From the NCBI GenBank assembly GCA_031284025.1, contig JAITAR010000099.1:1-7976 (forward strand): DNA of 7,976 bases, written 5' to 3'. The stretch is from Rickettsiales bacterium. Lineage in GTDB: Bacteria; Pseudomonadota; Alphaproteobacteria; Rickettsiales; UBA1997. The notes beneath the pieces are model-generated. The model saw only the letters and a list, made by a program, of their open reading frames with translations. It did not search any database and was not told the origin of the DNA. Shown here one piece after another: positions 7,962 through 7,976 of this stretch; positions within the stretch are counted from its first letter, which is position 1; every line of letters starts with the position of its first letter. The position numbers and the translations under genes were made by a program.

Positions 7962-7976
7962 GTAAACTGTTTCCTG

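Overview
The window looks like part of a small, AT-rich alphaproteobacterial genome, most likely of the order Rickettsiales. Three things point there. The 23S rRNA has alphaproteobacterial signatures (for example the CATTTGGTGGATGCCTTGG 5' region). AddB is of the alphaproteobacterial type. The 23S gene also has protein genes upstream of it instead of a 16S gene and tRNA-Ile/Ala, which is the split rRNA arrangement known from Rickettsia, Wolbachia and Anaplasma. The family or genus cannot be fixed from this window alone. TAG ends three of the four protein genes and TGA the fourth, so the standard code applies.

Layout, all on the minus strand and read from high to low coordinates. A good extended -10 promoter (about 7935-7961) precedes four closely spaced genes: an alpha/beta-hydrolase-fold protein that has lost its catalytic residues (7138-7911), a short PpiD-like membrane-anchored periplasmic chaperone (5651-7090), the tRNA pseudouridine synthase TruA with an unusual basic insertion (4795-5622), and the nuclease/helicase-like subunit AddB (1821-4760). 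The gaps are 47, 28 and 34 bases, so one operon is likely. Its products serve envelope protein folding, tRNA modification and recombinational repair, with no obvious shared pathway.

Bases 1140-1820 hold no intact gene. They contain a strong sigma-70 type promoter for the rRNA (1393-1421), a roughly 247-base rRNA leader, and on the plus strand a protein-like reading frame broken only by three TAG codons, possibly a decayed gene. Bases 1 to about 1139 are the 5' part (domains I and II) of the 23S rRNA gene, which runs off the low end of the window.

I found no CRISPR array, insertion sequence, tRNA or convincing new multi-gene system. The best leads are the catalytically dead hydrolase with an Arg/Lys-rich tail, the TruA insertion, the autonomous rRNA promoter, and the amber-only broken frame beside it.
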